Made by a program: the position numbers and the translations under genes. This document shows, one piece after another, positions 40,477-49,322 of a stretch of 64,000 nucleotides of DNA (positions are counted from its first letter, which is position 1; each line of letters begins with the position of its first letter). Under the pieces are notes generated by a model that saw only the letters and a program-made list of their open reading frames with translations, was not told the DNA's origin and did no database searches. The stretch comes from an uncultured Aeriscardovia sp. (lineage in GTDB: Bacteria > Actinomycetota > Actinomycetes > Actinomycetales > Bifidobacteriaceae), in assembly GCA_903789525.1 (NCBI GenBank), contig CAIFER010000001.1:620001-684000 (forward strand), read 5' to 3'.

Positions 40477-43400
40477 TGATGCTTATCCTTCGTCTTGTTT
40501 GGCACGTTCGCCTGTGAATCCTTCACATCTTCCGTGTTCTTCCCACTCTGTGCATCGTGTTCGGAGCGAGTAGAATGCGCGGACTGTATCGGCTGCGTTG
40601 ACCTTGTGGTCTCTCGCCGCGTGGTTGCTTGTCTTGTGGTTGCTCGCTTCTGTCCCTGTACCGGATGCTGATGGTGAACCGATGAAAGAGCTGCGATAAT
40701 GCGCTCCACCTGACTATCTGGATCCACAAACAGGCCAACTGACCAGAGCTGGACAACTTTCCATCCCAAGTTCTCAAGGCTCTCTGGAATAATCCGATGC
40801 CGCAACCGCATTGAGTGCAAAGACATGAAGGCACGATCATCTGTGTACACCGCCACTGACATGCCTTCGTGCGGCTTGCCCACTACGAGAGGAAGGAGAA
40901 CCGAGTGATTTTCTGACGTATTATGCGACGTGTGATCACTCTCGGCCTTGTGTACAGGGTGGGCAGGATCGAATCCGTACTGCGTCTCTGCGCTATATCC
41001 CCGCTTCCGCAGTCGCCGTGCAATATCGTCGAGCAACACATTGTGCTGTCCAGGATGCCCAATGGCAGGCTCTTGATCGGCATTTTCACATTGTTCTGTC
41101 CAGCTGATCACGCTCTTGAGTAATTGAGAACCCTTGTGCGTCAAGCGCTCATCCAGCATGTCTCCCGAATGGAACGCACACACAAGCGTCAAATCACCAG
41201 CCGCAAGATCCAGCGCGTGCATGAGCAGGCGATCTCCCCCTTCATGCTCAATCGCACCGAACTGCTGCAGCAACATACCATGCGTCGTCTTCGCGAATCC
41301 AGTCGAGATGATGACATCCCCCGCCGGTAGCGCAGCGCACTGGGTGATCGGAGCAACACTGATGACATCCCACACCGCACGAAGCGTTGGATCCTTCGTA
41401 GCAGCTCGTGCCAAACCACGCCGAATCGCCGCCGCATGGTGCGCATTGAGTGCCACAATACTCAGATGCGCATGTAATCCGTGCGCAAGTCGGCGTTGCG
41501 ATAGCGCCTGATCCTTTTCCTCGGACTCCGCCGCGTGAGGTCGACCAGATGCAGACACAAGTACGTCAACCTTCGGCCGTTGCTGATGAGCTGAAGAACG
41601 CATTTGCGCCGACTGCGACGTCGATAGCCTGCTAATCGAGGTATGAATCGACTGCGAACCAGAATGACGCGATGGCGCAATAGTCACTGCTCCATACCGT
41701 CCATTCGTCGACAGAGCGATCGCCGGGTCGAATCCTGTTCCACGCTCTGCTGCGTGCTCTTGCGCAGAAGGAGCATGTGCTGACGCTTCCTGTCCCCGCG
41801 ATGCGGTTCTCTGTGCAGTATCCTGTCCTGCCTGTCCTGACTGTCTTGACAAGGCAGCAGCACGCGAACGGGCAGACACATGCCGATCAGCCCACGAACG
41901 AGCACAACGAAGAACAGCATTCACTTCAGCAGACGTGCTCTCCACGACACCACTTTGCTGAACCGGGATGCCGATCGCATCAACCCATACGCAGGAGACA
42001 GATCCTTGCTGATTCCGCGGCTGTGGGCAGACAGAAAGCGCATGACCGTGTTCCTGACAGAACCGAGCCAGTTGAGCTGATGGGCTGACGATCGGACGTG
42101 GAACGCGTACGCGAGCGAAGGTGTGAGCTGCCCGCTGCACGATTGGACTCGTCACGACAGAGCTATCTGCCTCAATAACCGCCGTCCTCGCAACAGAGAG
42201 TGCTGCCAACACTTGAGCTGACGGTGCATGTGCGCATGCATCGATAATGACCACGTCAGCAAACGTCTCGATCCTGCCAGCAGCACTCACGCCAGCCGCG
42301 GAAACAGCTGTATGACGAACCGGTGAGATTGGGAATTCCGTTGCCAGCTGGCCTGGTGTGACGACAATGATCGGCTTAGCGCACCGCAGTATCTCCGGAT
42401 AGTCGTGATACAGCTTGGCGCACGATGGCACAAGTGGACTGGCGAGCAGAGCATGCAACTGATTGGCATCCTGTACGCGCGAATACAAGAGATCTGAAAG
42501 TCGATGGCGAATTTCAGCGAGCAGCAGCGGTCCAATGGACGCAACGTGCTCCCGGTCGACACGCGCAAACGTTTGTGCCGCATCTGCGAGCGCAGACCCG
42601 TCTTGATTGGCGATCATGTCAGACGAGTGCACGATAAGCTCGAAGACCGTCGACCACCACGCGAGCGCGAGTTCATCCGGTGCAGCTTTTGGATCGATGT
42701 GCCGCGACGAAAGGTCAGACAGCAGATCACCCAATCCAACTTTGACAAGATCACGTTCCAAAGTGGCGCGTTCTGGCAAGTTCTTGAGCGAATCCCGATC
42801 TTGATACAGCAGACGCAACCGCGCATCCAGATCAACGAACGTCATCTCAGAGAAGCCTGCACCGCGCGGCGTCGACGACAGCACAACTTCTAGCGCCGTC
42901 AAATCTGAGGTGAGCGAATCGAATGTGTCGAGCATTTCGTCGATACCATCAGGCAGAACCGGCCATCCGCCTCGTGGGACAACGGTACGCCATTGCTCAG
43001 CCTGACGTTGTACGATCTCGAGTGCAGCATGTAAATTCTTGACACGCCGACCCGGGCGCAGCAGACGACGAGCTTCCTTAATCGCTCGATGCCGCTCCCC
43101 CATACTCATCTGGATATTGCGCTTCTTGCGCTCTTCGCGGTTCAGCGTGGCATCGAGCAGTAGTGTGAGATCACGCTCAAAGATCGCTGGCTGGAATACA
43201 TCGAGCACGTTGCGCAAACTTTGGAGAACAGAAATTTGCTGTCCCCATTGCGTCACCTTTTGCGGAATGACAAATCCACACGTGCTCACTGTTCGATCGA
43301 TTTGCTGGCGAATCGCTGGAAGAGTCTGATCCAGTACCCTGTAGACGCGATCGATGGCTTGCCGCGCTTCATGCTGCGAATACAGCGACGCATGATACCA

Positions 43401-44846
43401 GGCCGTATCATTTGGCCCGAGCGCATATTCGCCAACCTGCCCAAGCCGAACCATGGACTGGCCATACTCTTTCAAGTGTCCTTTGAGCGCTAAAACGGTG
43501 TGCTGTGAAAGACGAACACGGTTAACCGGATGCGTTGGCAAGGCGGAAACACGGGCAAGATTCTCGATGACCTCATATACAGAAACGCCCCACGGCTTGA
43601 TCGGTTCATGAAGCGATCCGAAATAATGATGAATGCGAGAGCGAACGCCGACGAGCTGATCGGCACATTGATTAAAGTGCTCAATCGCTTGATGGTCTTC
43701 CTGATGGGAACTCACCGCAGACTTCAAGCTCGCGTCAATGGCCTGCGCGTAATTTGGATCAGATGCATCCATGACCAGATCGGTGACGCCTTCGTGTGCT
43801 GCAGCGTGAAGAAAAGCTGTCTTTTGTGCTCGCACGACCGGTGAATACACCACAAATCGCCCTTGCGCTGCCAATCTCGTCGCAATTGCGAGCGCTTGAC
43901 GTGCTGAATCAGCGTTCGATGGCGTGTCGAGAAAGAGCGACTGACCTGCACCTGCCATGTGTGCTGCTCGACGCGTCTGATTTGAGACATCGCCTACTTC
44001 AAACTCATGATGTGGGCTTTCGTCCTCATCGTCGTGGTGCGCTGTGCTAGCATTTCCGTCGCGGGTAGCATTAATCGACGCAATCCGTTTGAGCATCGCC
44101 TGAGCGTCAGCATTACCGGCCATCGCATCAATACCGACAATTCCTGTCTGCCCTGTGCGCTTCATGAGAGACAGTGTGTGCTGCGCCCGATGAGCAACCC
44201 CGCACGCTGGATTATTCCAGCACGCAACAATGAGTCGTGGGATGATCTCAAATTGCGGAATGACGTGTGACGCCGCTGCCACTAGTCGATCCGCTACCAC
44301 TTGGGAGTCGACGATGCCGTTGACATATTTGCTCGCGTTGACCAGTGACGCCGGATCAATGACGATCCCATCTCGCTTCAGTGCTGCTACGAGCTGCGGG
44401 TTCAGCACGCACCGAGCGCGACTCGTTAACACAGCATCTCGCAAAGATCCGTCCGTTCCCGGCTCCACGCTGATCGGGTACAGAAGGACAGGAAGATTCC
44501 GTGTTATTGCAGTCTGGGAATCGTGAGAAACACGTGCAGCTGGCCACCGCGCGATCCCTGAGACAAGGTTGAGATCCGCAAAACCATACTCGTTCGCCAG
44601 TGCGTACTTTTGGCGCAAAACCGCACGAATATTGCGCTCAGCAGCAGTGAGTTCAGCAGGATCTGAGAACAGTTCGTTCAGCCGGCATTTCCCGTGCGAC
44701 AGCAGTCGCGCTTTCCCTGACGGCGTTGAAGCTGTCACATCAAGTTCTTCCTGGAGCGCAGTCGCATCAGCTAACGGATCAACAGGGGTATGAGCTATAT
44801 CAGCGTCAATCCACGATTCCATCGTCTCGTCAACTTGTTTAGGCAT
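40473..44846 (-). CDS. Helicase/nuclease-like giant protein with eroded catalytic motifs (SF1 plus MTES_1575-like domain)
   Basis: The 1457-residue protein follows the layout of large SF1 helicases with a terminal MTES_1575-type nuclease domain: a helicase domain 1A (about 295-360), a long helical insertion (about 390-830), a Walker B-like strand (865-872), a helicase domain 2 (about 1130-1270) and a nuclease-like domain near 1300-1390 with LRHRIIPESLENLGWKVVQLWS. But the P-loop position reads LDTPSNADSARQ instead of GPPGTGKSQ, Walker B reads VVIIDACA instead of DEAS, the GDxxQLPP motif is EADSSVVTS, and the arginine motif RLNVAITRAR is RLLMHALDLAAG. The nuclease ExD reads YTD. It overlaps the FHA-LRV gene by 8 bases. 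I infer a structural, non-enzymatic role. Confidence 0.75.
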   Translation of the reverse strand: MPKQVDETMESWIDADIAHTPVDPLADATALQEELDVTASTPSGKARLLSHGKCRLNELFSDPAELTAAERNIRAVLRQKYALANEYGFADLNLVSGIARWPAARVSHDSQTAITRNLPVLLYPISVEPGTDGSLRDAVLTSRARCVLNPQLVAALKRDGIVIDPASLVNASKYVNGIVDSQVVADRLVAAASHVIPQFEIIPRLIVACWNNPACGVAHRAQHTLSLMKRTGQTGIVGIDAMAGNADAQAMLKRIASINATRDGNASTAHHDDEDESPHHEFEVGDVSNQTRRAAHMAGAGQSLFLDTPSNADSARQALAIATRLAAQGRFVVYSPVVRAQKTAFLHAAAHEGVTDLVMDASDPNYAQAIDASLKSAVSSHQEDHQAIEHFNQCADQLVGVRSRIHHYFGSLHEPIKPWGVSVYEVIENLARVSALPTHPVNRVRLSQHTVLALKGHLKEYGQSMVRLGQVGEYALGPNDTAWYHASLYSQHEARQAIDRVYRVLDQTLPAIRQQIDRTVSTCGFVIPQKVTQWGQQISVLQSLRNVLDVFQPAIFERDLTLLLDATLNREERKKRNIQMSMGERHRAIKEARRLLRPGRRVKNLHAALEIVQRQAEQWRTVVPRGGWPVLPDGIDEMLDTFDSLTSDLTALEVVLSSTPRGAGFSEMTFVDLDARLRLLYQDRDSLKNLPERATLERDLVKVGLGDLLSDLSSRHIDPKAAPDELALAWWSTVFELIVHSSDMIANQDGSALADAAQTFARVDREHVASIGPLLLAEIRHRLSDLLYSRVQDANQLHALLASPLVPSCAKLYHDYPEILRCAKPIIVVTPGQLATEFPISPVRHTAVSAAGVSAAGRIETFADVVIIDACAHAPSAQVLAALSVARTAVIEADSSVVTSPIVQRAAHTFARVRVPRPIVSPSAQLARFCQEHGHALSVCPQPRNQQGSVSCVWVDAIGIPVQQSGVVESTSAEVNAVLRCARSWADRHVSARSRAAALSRQSGQAGQDTAQRTASRGQEASAHAPSAQEHAAERGTGFDPAIALSTNGRYGAVTIAPSRHSGSQSIHTSISRLSTSQSAQMRSSAHQQRPKVDVLVSASGRPHAAESEEKDQALSQRRLAHGLHAHLSIVALNAHHAAAIRRGLARAATKDPTLRAVWDVISVAPITQCAALPAGDVIISTGFAKTTHGMLLQQFGAIEHEGGDRLLMHALDLAAGDLTLVCAFHSGDMLDERLTHKGSQLLKSVISWTEQCENADQEPAIGHPGQHNVLLDDIARRLRKRGYSAETQYGFDPAHPVHKAESDHTSHNTSENHSVLLPLVVGKPHEGMSVAVYTDDRAFMSLHSMRLRHRIIPESLENLGWKVVQLWSVGLFVDPDSQVERIIAALSSVHHQHPVQGQKRATTRQATTRRETTRSTQPIQSAHSTRSEHDAQSGKNTEDVKDSQANVPNKTKDKHQ
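40606..40650 (-). repeat. Three 15-base repeats in the C-terminal tail of the helicase-like gene
   Basis: Three consecutive 15-base units beginning GTGGT (40606-40620, 40621-40635, 40636-40650) encode three five-residue units around ATTR in the disordered C-terminal tail. They differ at several bases. The unit length is a multiple of three, so changes in copy number would keep the frame. Confidence 0.7.
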
Positions 44847-45762
44847 TGGAGGACCCCTTCTTGTACGCCTTAAAACCTGGATTCGTACTCAAAGCAGCCG
44901 AAATATCCGGATCCCCGATCGCTTCCAGCCACGCATACAATTCCTTGTACAAATACGGATTGACGGCCAAGAACGGCAAAAACTCGTGATGGCGTGCCAT
45001 CGCAAACTGCTTGTTATGGTCAGCCGTGCTTTTTGCTTCTTCCGACGTCATGCCCTCGATCGTGACGACCGGTTCGTCGCGTTGCAACTGGCCGCGCGTA
45101 ATGCGATCAAAGATCGACCCTGGCTCAAAACCGGTCGCACCAGCTGGAGCAGACGGATCAAAACGCCCTAAACCTGTCGTTCCGTTACGCCGTGCAGCTC
45201 GAACGGATTGCCGTACACGCCGGACATCGACAGCTTCTGTTGGCTCGCCTGCGCGGATATCGAGAATTTGATCGACATTCATTTTGCGACCATGAACCGG
45301 GTCATAATCCGCACGATCGGCGTCTGAGTTGTCCACAATCGTGGGATTCTCTTGCGATTGCGGTGCGAGTGCACCTGTGACTGGCAACGAAAAACGAGAC
45401 AGCCGAATTCCCACTTCGCCTAACTGAAGCCGAACGGTCTGCTCATCGACTTTGAGCCGCTTGTGCGCCGGAATTCGCACCAATCGCCCATCAGACCGAA
45501 CGACATACGTCCCGTTCGTTGAGCCGAGATCTTCGATGACTCCCTCACCGTCATGATCGATCATCAACTTGAGATGCCGTTTTGACATCGAGCGCCCAGA
45601 GTCATCGATATCGAGACGCTTCGCATTCTCATGAGGCAGCGCGGCTGGACGTAACGGCGTGCGCCCCATGATGACCGCATCTCCAGGCATAAATCGATAC
45701 TGTCTGCCCGTTGAAATGACAGTGATGATCCATCCGTGACGGACCAGATGAGCCGTGGACAT
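44839..45762 (-). CDS. FHA-domain protein with C-terminal LRV module
   Basis: The 307-residue protein has an N-terminal FHA domain (about 10-125) with core residues present: GR near 33-34, S60 and H63 in SKRH, and STNGT near 81-85. A linker follows (MNVDQILDIRAGEP...), then a C-terminal LRV module (about 240-295: HEFLPFLAVNPYLYKELYAWLEAIGDPDI), matching that of the protein at 3378-4235. It should bind phosphothreonine. I chose the ATG at 45762 because GGAGG lies four bases upstream; a longer reading upstream would run into the rplL terminator. Its stop lies inside the start of the helicase-like gene. Confidence 0.88.
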   Translation of the reverse strand: MSTAHLVRHGWIITVISTGRQYRFMPGDAVIMGRTPLRPAALPHENAKRLDIDDSGRSMSKRHLKLMIDHDGEGVIEDLGSTNGTYVVRSDGRLVRIPAHKRLKVDEQTVRLQLGEVGIRLSRFSLPVTGALAPQSQENPTIVDNSDADRADYDPVHGRKMNVDQILDIRAGEPTEAVDVRRVRQSVRAARRNGTTGLGRFDPSAPAGATGFEPGSIFDRITRGQLQRDEPVVTIEGMTSEEAKSTADHNKQFAMARHHEFLPFLAVNPYLYKELYAWLEAIGDPDISAALSTNPGFKAYKKGSSNA

Positions 45763-45793
45763 TCTGCCTCCATTCATTTCTTCTATCTTCATC

Positions 45794-45824
45794 AAAAAAG
45801 GCGACATGCGCAAAGCATGCCGCC
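45794..45824 (-). terminator. Rho-independent terminator of rplL
   Basis: On the minus strand GGCGGCATGC (45824-45815) pairs with GCATGTCGCC (45809-45800) over 10 bases with one G-T pair, followed by six T (45799-45794). It separates the ribosomal-protein operon from the FHA-LRV operon start at 45762. Confidence 0.9.
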
Positions 45825-45880
45825 CTGAGCAGTCACCAGACTACTCTTCTATGTTCAAGAACCGGTTCACTCGGTCAAAC

Positions 45881-46273
45881 TCACTTGAGTTCGACAGTTG
45901 CACCTGCGTCCTGCAGAGCCTTCTGAGCCTTCTTGGCATCGTCGGTCGCAGCACCCTTGAGAATGGTGGAAGGAACCTTATCGGTCAGAGCCTTGGAATC
46001 AGCAAGACCCTTCTTGGTGATGTCACGAACAGCCTTGATGACCTGAATCTTCTTGTCACCGACGGCAGTCAGAACGACATCATAATTTGCCTTTTCCTCA
46101 GCACCTGCGCCTGCACCGGCACCGGCTGCTGGAGCTGCAGCTGCAACAGCAACTGGAGCAGAAGCCTTGACGTCAAATTCCTTCTCGAAAGCCTTGACGA
46201 AATCGTTGAGCTCAACGAGAGTCATGTTCTTGAACTGATCAAGCAGCTCGTCCTGAGAGAGCTTATCTGCCAT
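45881..46273 (-). CDS. rplL: 50S ribosomal protein L7/L12
   Basis: L7/L12 forms the flexible stalk dimers that recruit translation factors. The 130-residue protein has the N-terminal dimer domain (MADKLSQDELLDQFKNMTLVELNDFVKAFE), the alanine/glycine hinge (AAAAPAAGAGAGAG) and the factor-binding C-terminal domain with IQVIKAVRDITKKGLADSKALTDKVPS. It follows rplJ after 109 bases and is expected at higher levels than L10. A strong terminator follows. Confidence 0.98.
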   Translation of the reverse strand: MADKLSQDELLDQFKNMTLVELNDFVKAFEKEFDVKASAPVAVAAAAPAAGAGAGAGAEEKANYDVVLTAVGDKKIQVIKAVRDITKKGLADSKALTDKVPSTILKGAATDDAKKAQKALQDAGATVELK

Positions 46274-46382
46274 AATGGCATCCTTTCACTACGCGGCTCG
46301 GAGGAACCGAACCACACAAACTTTATATAAATTTATCCAGCGAAGATCACGCGCATCGACATCGTGAATACGATACCGACTG

Positions 46383-46904
46383 TTACGCTGCCTTCTCTTG
46401 CTTCTTCGCGAGTGCATCCACTGTGCGGACAGCCTTGGTCGGCACCTGCATAGCAATGCGAATCGCGGATGCGATGGCAGACTTGATGTCCCCAGCAAAC
46501 TCGGAAAGCGCACCCTCACGAGTCTGCATATCGGCGAGACGCTTGACGTCATCGGCCTTCAGGACAGAGCCATCGACATAGCCGCCCTTGACAATGAGCT
46601 GCTTGTTCTTGGTAGCGAAGTCACGAAGAGTCTTAGCTCCTGCAACGTAATCGCCAGAAATGAAGACGAGTGCAGACGGTCCCTTGATCTCTGGATCAAG
46701 ACCTTCAACACCTGCTTCCTTCGCAGCGATACGTGCCAGCGTGTTCTTCGCCACGGTATAGGAAGCATCCTGGCCCAGCTTTTGACGCAGTTCAGTGACC
46801 TGCGCCACGCTCAAACCACGATACTCAGTCAGGACAACGGCATCAGAATCCTTGAACTTTTGAGTCAGGGCCTTGACTGCCGCCTCCTTCTCTGACTTAT
46901 CCAT
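46383..46904 (-). CDS. rplJ: 50S ribosomal protein L10
   Basis: L10 anchors the L7/L12 dimers to 23S rRNA. The 173-residue protein begins MDKSEKEAAVKALTQKFKDSDAVVLTEYRGLSV and has the KNTLARIAA and GPSALVFISGDYVAGAK segments and an alanine-rich C-terminal helix that binds the L7/L12 dimers. Its ribosome site is GGAAGGA. The long leader with a hairpin and T-run suggests autogenous control by L10(L12). rplK-rplA are not directly upstream (mtnN is), and rpoBC are 32 kb away, so the usual rplKAJL-rpoBC group is split. Confidence 0.97.
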   Translation of the reverse strand: MDKSEKEAAVKALTQKFKDSDAVVLTEYRGLSVAQVTELRQKLGQDASYTVAKNTLARIAAKEAGVEGLDPEIKGPSALVFISGDYVAGAKTLRDFATKNKQLIVKGGYVDGSVLKADDVKRLADMQTREGALSEFAGDIKSAIASAIRIAMQVPTKAVRTVDALAKKQEKAA

Positions 46905-46949
46905 GGCGTTCCTTCCTACCGCTGTTTCTCTCTAGCCAATCCAGGGCAT

Positions 46950-46977
46950 AAAAAAAGCCCTGCCAGCAAGGCAGAGC
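46950..46977 (-). terminator. Attenuator hairpin with T-run in the rplJ leader
   Basis: Read on the minus strand, GCTCTGCC (46977-46970) pairs with GGCAGGGC (46964-46957) over 8 bases with one G-U pair and a 5-base loop, followed by seven T (46956-46950). It lies 46 bases before the rplJ start, inside the leader, so it would act as an attenuator rather than as a gene-end terminator. Confidence 0.75.
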
Positions 46978-47080
46978 AACAACCACCACACACTGTGGCA
47001 ATCTATCAATCTGACCCTGCGCTGGCTGTATGAAAATTAACGGGTAACCCCGACCAACGGTCTTTGGTTTTCATCTTTAA
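46978..47080 (-). ncRNA. Probable L10 leader (rplJL autoregulatory RNA)
   Basis: The minus-strand leader contains ACCAAAGACCGTTGGT, then GGGGTTACCCG and a later CAGCGCAGGG. These resemble the conserved elements of the L10 leader, the kink-turn and stem that L10(L12)4 binds in many bacteria, and it precedes an attenuator and rplJ. I could not fold it formally, so the match rests on motif and position. Confidence 0.6.
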
Positions 47081-47126
47081 TAATACAAACAGGCAGGACA
47101 AAACGATGAAGCTCTGCCCTGCCTGT
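47078..47126 (-). terminator. Terminator of mtnN
   Basis: ACAGGCAGG (47126-47118 read on the minus strand) pairs with CCTGCCTGT (47097-47089) over 9 bases with a 20-base loop, followed by TTGTATTATT. It lies 20 bases after the mtnN stop and upstream of the rplJ leader. Confidence 0.75.
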
Positions 47127-47146
47127 AGATTTACATACTCTGGCGT

Positions 47147-47866
47147 TTACATGCGCTGAATAATCGCTAGCACGAGTGCAGAAGCCGTGTCCGCATATGT
47201 TGAGATATCGAAGTGACGGAACGACTCATACTTCGTCGTCGTGTTATCCGATAGTGCACGAATGACGAGGAATGGCACACGGTTCTTTGCCGAAATCTGC
47301 CCGATCGCAGCACCTTCCATCTCAACAGCATCTGCACCAGTTTGCTGTCGAACTTCATCGCGTTTCGCAGCGGAATCAACAAAGTAATTACCGGTCGCAA
47401 TCACGCCGACTTTGTACCGAACAGACTTTTCGTCGAGCGCTTGCTCAGCCATGCGGACGAGATTCGGATCAGAGTGATATTCGTTCAGCTGTGGCGGAGC
47501 TTGACTGATGAGCCGCATATCCGAATCAAGATAGCGCAGCGTACCACCGATGACGACGTCGTTGATGTCGAGTGTCGAAGTCAGGTTCCCTGCGATACCA
47601 GAGAAGATCACTGCTGTCGGCGAAAACGTGGTAATCATATATTGGGTGGCAGCACCGGCGGCAACGGTCCCCATTCCGGTGACGGTTGCCGCAATGCGCA
47701 CGCGCTTGCCACGATTTGTCTCAAACCGACCAACGGTGACGTTCAGACCGGCGTGTTTCCCACGTGTCACACCCGTCAAATGCGATGCGAGGAGTGTGAT
47801 CTCCTCATCCATCGCACCGATCACGACAATGGTTGGCAGCTGAGCAGAAGGGTCAGACTGAGCCAT
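47147..47866 (-). CDS. mtnN: 5'-methylthioadenosine / S-adenosylhomocysteine nucleosidase
   Basis: Splits methylthioadenosine and S-adenosylhomocysteine to adenine and a thioribose sugar, part of methyl-cycle salvage and autoinducer-2 precursor supply. The 239-residue protein has the start IGAMDEEITLL, the glycine loop TGMGTVAAGAATQYM, the substrate region VEMEGAAIGQ with catalytic glutamates and the aspartate in ALSDN. AAGGAG lies three bases before the ATG, 17 bases after pepC, so both are one operon. Confidence 0.95.
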   Translation of the reverse strand: MAQSDPSAQLPTIVVIGAMDEEITLLASHLTGVTRGKHAGLNVTVGRFETNRGKRVRIAATVTGMGTVAAGAATQYMITTFSPTAVIFSGIAGNLTSTLDINDVVIGGTLRYLDSDMRLISQAPPQLNEYHSDPNLVRMAEQALDEKSVRYKVGVIATGNYFVDSAAKRDEVRQQTGADAVEMEGAAIGQISAKNRVPFLVIRALSDNTTTKYESFRHFDISTYADTASALVLAIIQRM

Positions 47867-47883
47867 TCACTCCTTCTTTCCGC

Positions 47884-49257
47884 TCACGCCAAAGCGCCCA
47901 TTGGATCCCATGCCGGCAGCTTGATTGCTGGCTGGGAAAGACCGGCGATGAGATCAGCTGGCAGAAGGGACTTTGGAACGGCGACTTCGAAGACGTACTG
48001 GTCAAACCATGGATCGTCCATGCAGAAGTAGCCCTTGTCGGCGATGTCTTCGCCCCACGAATTCTCAACACGCCACCGGCGAGTCGTCGTGCCATCGTCA
48101 GCGACATCGACACCGACGAATGCCATTGCATGATTCATAGCTGAATCGCCGAAACGAACGCGCTGTTCCTTGTTCAGACCATTGTCAAAGCCGAAGAGGG
48201 ACGGATAATCGAACAGATCAGTTGCCCATGCGCCAGTCTTCCGATCCATGAACGGACCGCAGTCAGCACCGAACCACACTGGAATCTTCTTTTCGCTCAA
48301 AATGCGGCGAGCGCAATCCTTCATCACAGAAATATCGACGTTGAGGTACTCGGTTGGGTCGCCGCCTGCGACGTTGCCAAGGTGCTCGATTGCAATCTTA
48401 TGACCGCGCGGATGCTCTTGACGTGGGTCATTGACGAGGCACACATAATCTTCCAGATGAGCCGGTCCGACAAACTTCTTCCAGAACTCCACTGGTGTGA
48501 TCGTGCCAACGCGGTGGAAGACGCCTTGATCGTCCGTGTACTCCCAATCGAAGGACGTCGGCGGCTCACCCAGGCAGACCGTCAAGACGGCATGTGCACG
48601 CTCGACTCCCTCGGCGATAATCTGTTCCATCTGCGCATCGTTGCCAGCCTCATGCGCGGCAAAGAGACGGCACACTTCTGCGTGCATGACATGACGGAGC
48701 TGCGTATCAAGTGCCGAGGAATTCTCAGAGCTAATCGTCTCCGGGAAGAAATCCTTCGGAACCACACCGTACTTCTTGTATACGTTCAGTGCCATCGTCC
48801 ACTGACCACCGTCACCCATGACAGTTTCGAGCTGATACTGCACGAGACGAGAATCGATGGATTCGCCGGAACGAATGATATCGGCCATATCGCGCAAGAA
48901 GTAGTTCGCACGTTCGAGCTTGTCGTAATACATGGCATAGCTTTGGCTGAATTCGAAATCCTGCTGTGAGATTCCCATTTCGCGCTTGGCGATGAATCGA
49001 GCAACATTGAGCGAGCTAAAGAGCCAGCAACGGCCGGAACGCTTCTGATTCGTCACCTTGCCCTGCTTGACGGTCACAGAAAAACGCCGTTGCAGCAGAC
49101 GCGACCGATCGTAATTGTGCGCAGCGGCATCAATACCCATATTTGTCACTGCGTTGAGTGCCAGACGACGTTGCGGATTGGATTCGAAGCGATTCGTCAT
49201 TTCCTTGAGCGTTGCTGCATCAAGTGGCTTCAGATTCTCATTTTCAGAAGAGCTCAT
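47884..49257 (-). CDS. pepC: Aminopeptidase C (C1B, bleomycin-hydrolase family)
   Basis: Cytoplasmic cysteine aminopeptidase that removes N-terminal residues from peptides. The 457-residue protein has the papain-type triad in order: Cys in SGRCWLFSSLN near residue 70, His in MNHAMAFVGVD near 375 and Asn in VENSWGED. The last residues (DPMGALA) match the short C-terminal arm that enters the active site in the family. The ATG at 49257 follows AAAGGA; a start 15 bases upstream is less likely. It lies after the coiled-coil protein gene (65-base gap) and before mtnN. Confidence 0.96.
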   Translation of the reverse strand: MSSSENENLKPLDAATLKEMTNRFESNPQRRLALNAVTNMGIDAAAHNYDRSRLLQRRFSVTVKQGKVTNQKRSGRCWLFSSLNVARFIAKREMGISQQDFEFSQSYAMYYDKLERANYFLRDMADIIRSGESIDSRLVQYQLETVMGDGGQWTMALNVYKKYGVVPKDFFPETISSENSSALDTQLRHVMHAEVCRLFAAHEAGNDAQMEQIIAEGVERAHAVLTVCLGEPPTSFDWEYTDDQGVFHRVGTITPVEFWKKFVGPAHLEDYVCLVNDPRQEHPRGHKIAIEHLGNVAGGDPTEYLNVDISVMKDCARRILSEKKIPVWFGADCGPFMDRKTGAWATDLFDYPSLFGFDNGLNKEQRVRFGDSAMNHAMAFVGVDVADDGTTTRRWRVENSWGEDIADKGYFCMDDPWFDQYVFEVAVPKSLLPADLIAGLSQPAIKLPAWDPMGALA

Positions 49258-49322
49258 TCTATATCCTTTCATGACGACGATTCACTGTAATCGTGATGGT
49301 CGTGCTGATTGCTGGTGAATAT

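Noticed and set aside
40473-44846. Helicase-like gene as a pseudogene
   Set aside because: The frame is intact over 1457 codons, overlaps both neighbours tightly and keeps fold-wide similarity; decay would have left stops or frameshifts.
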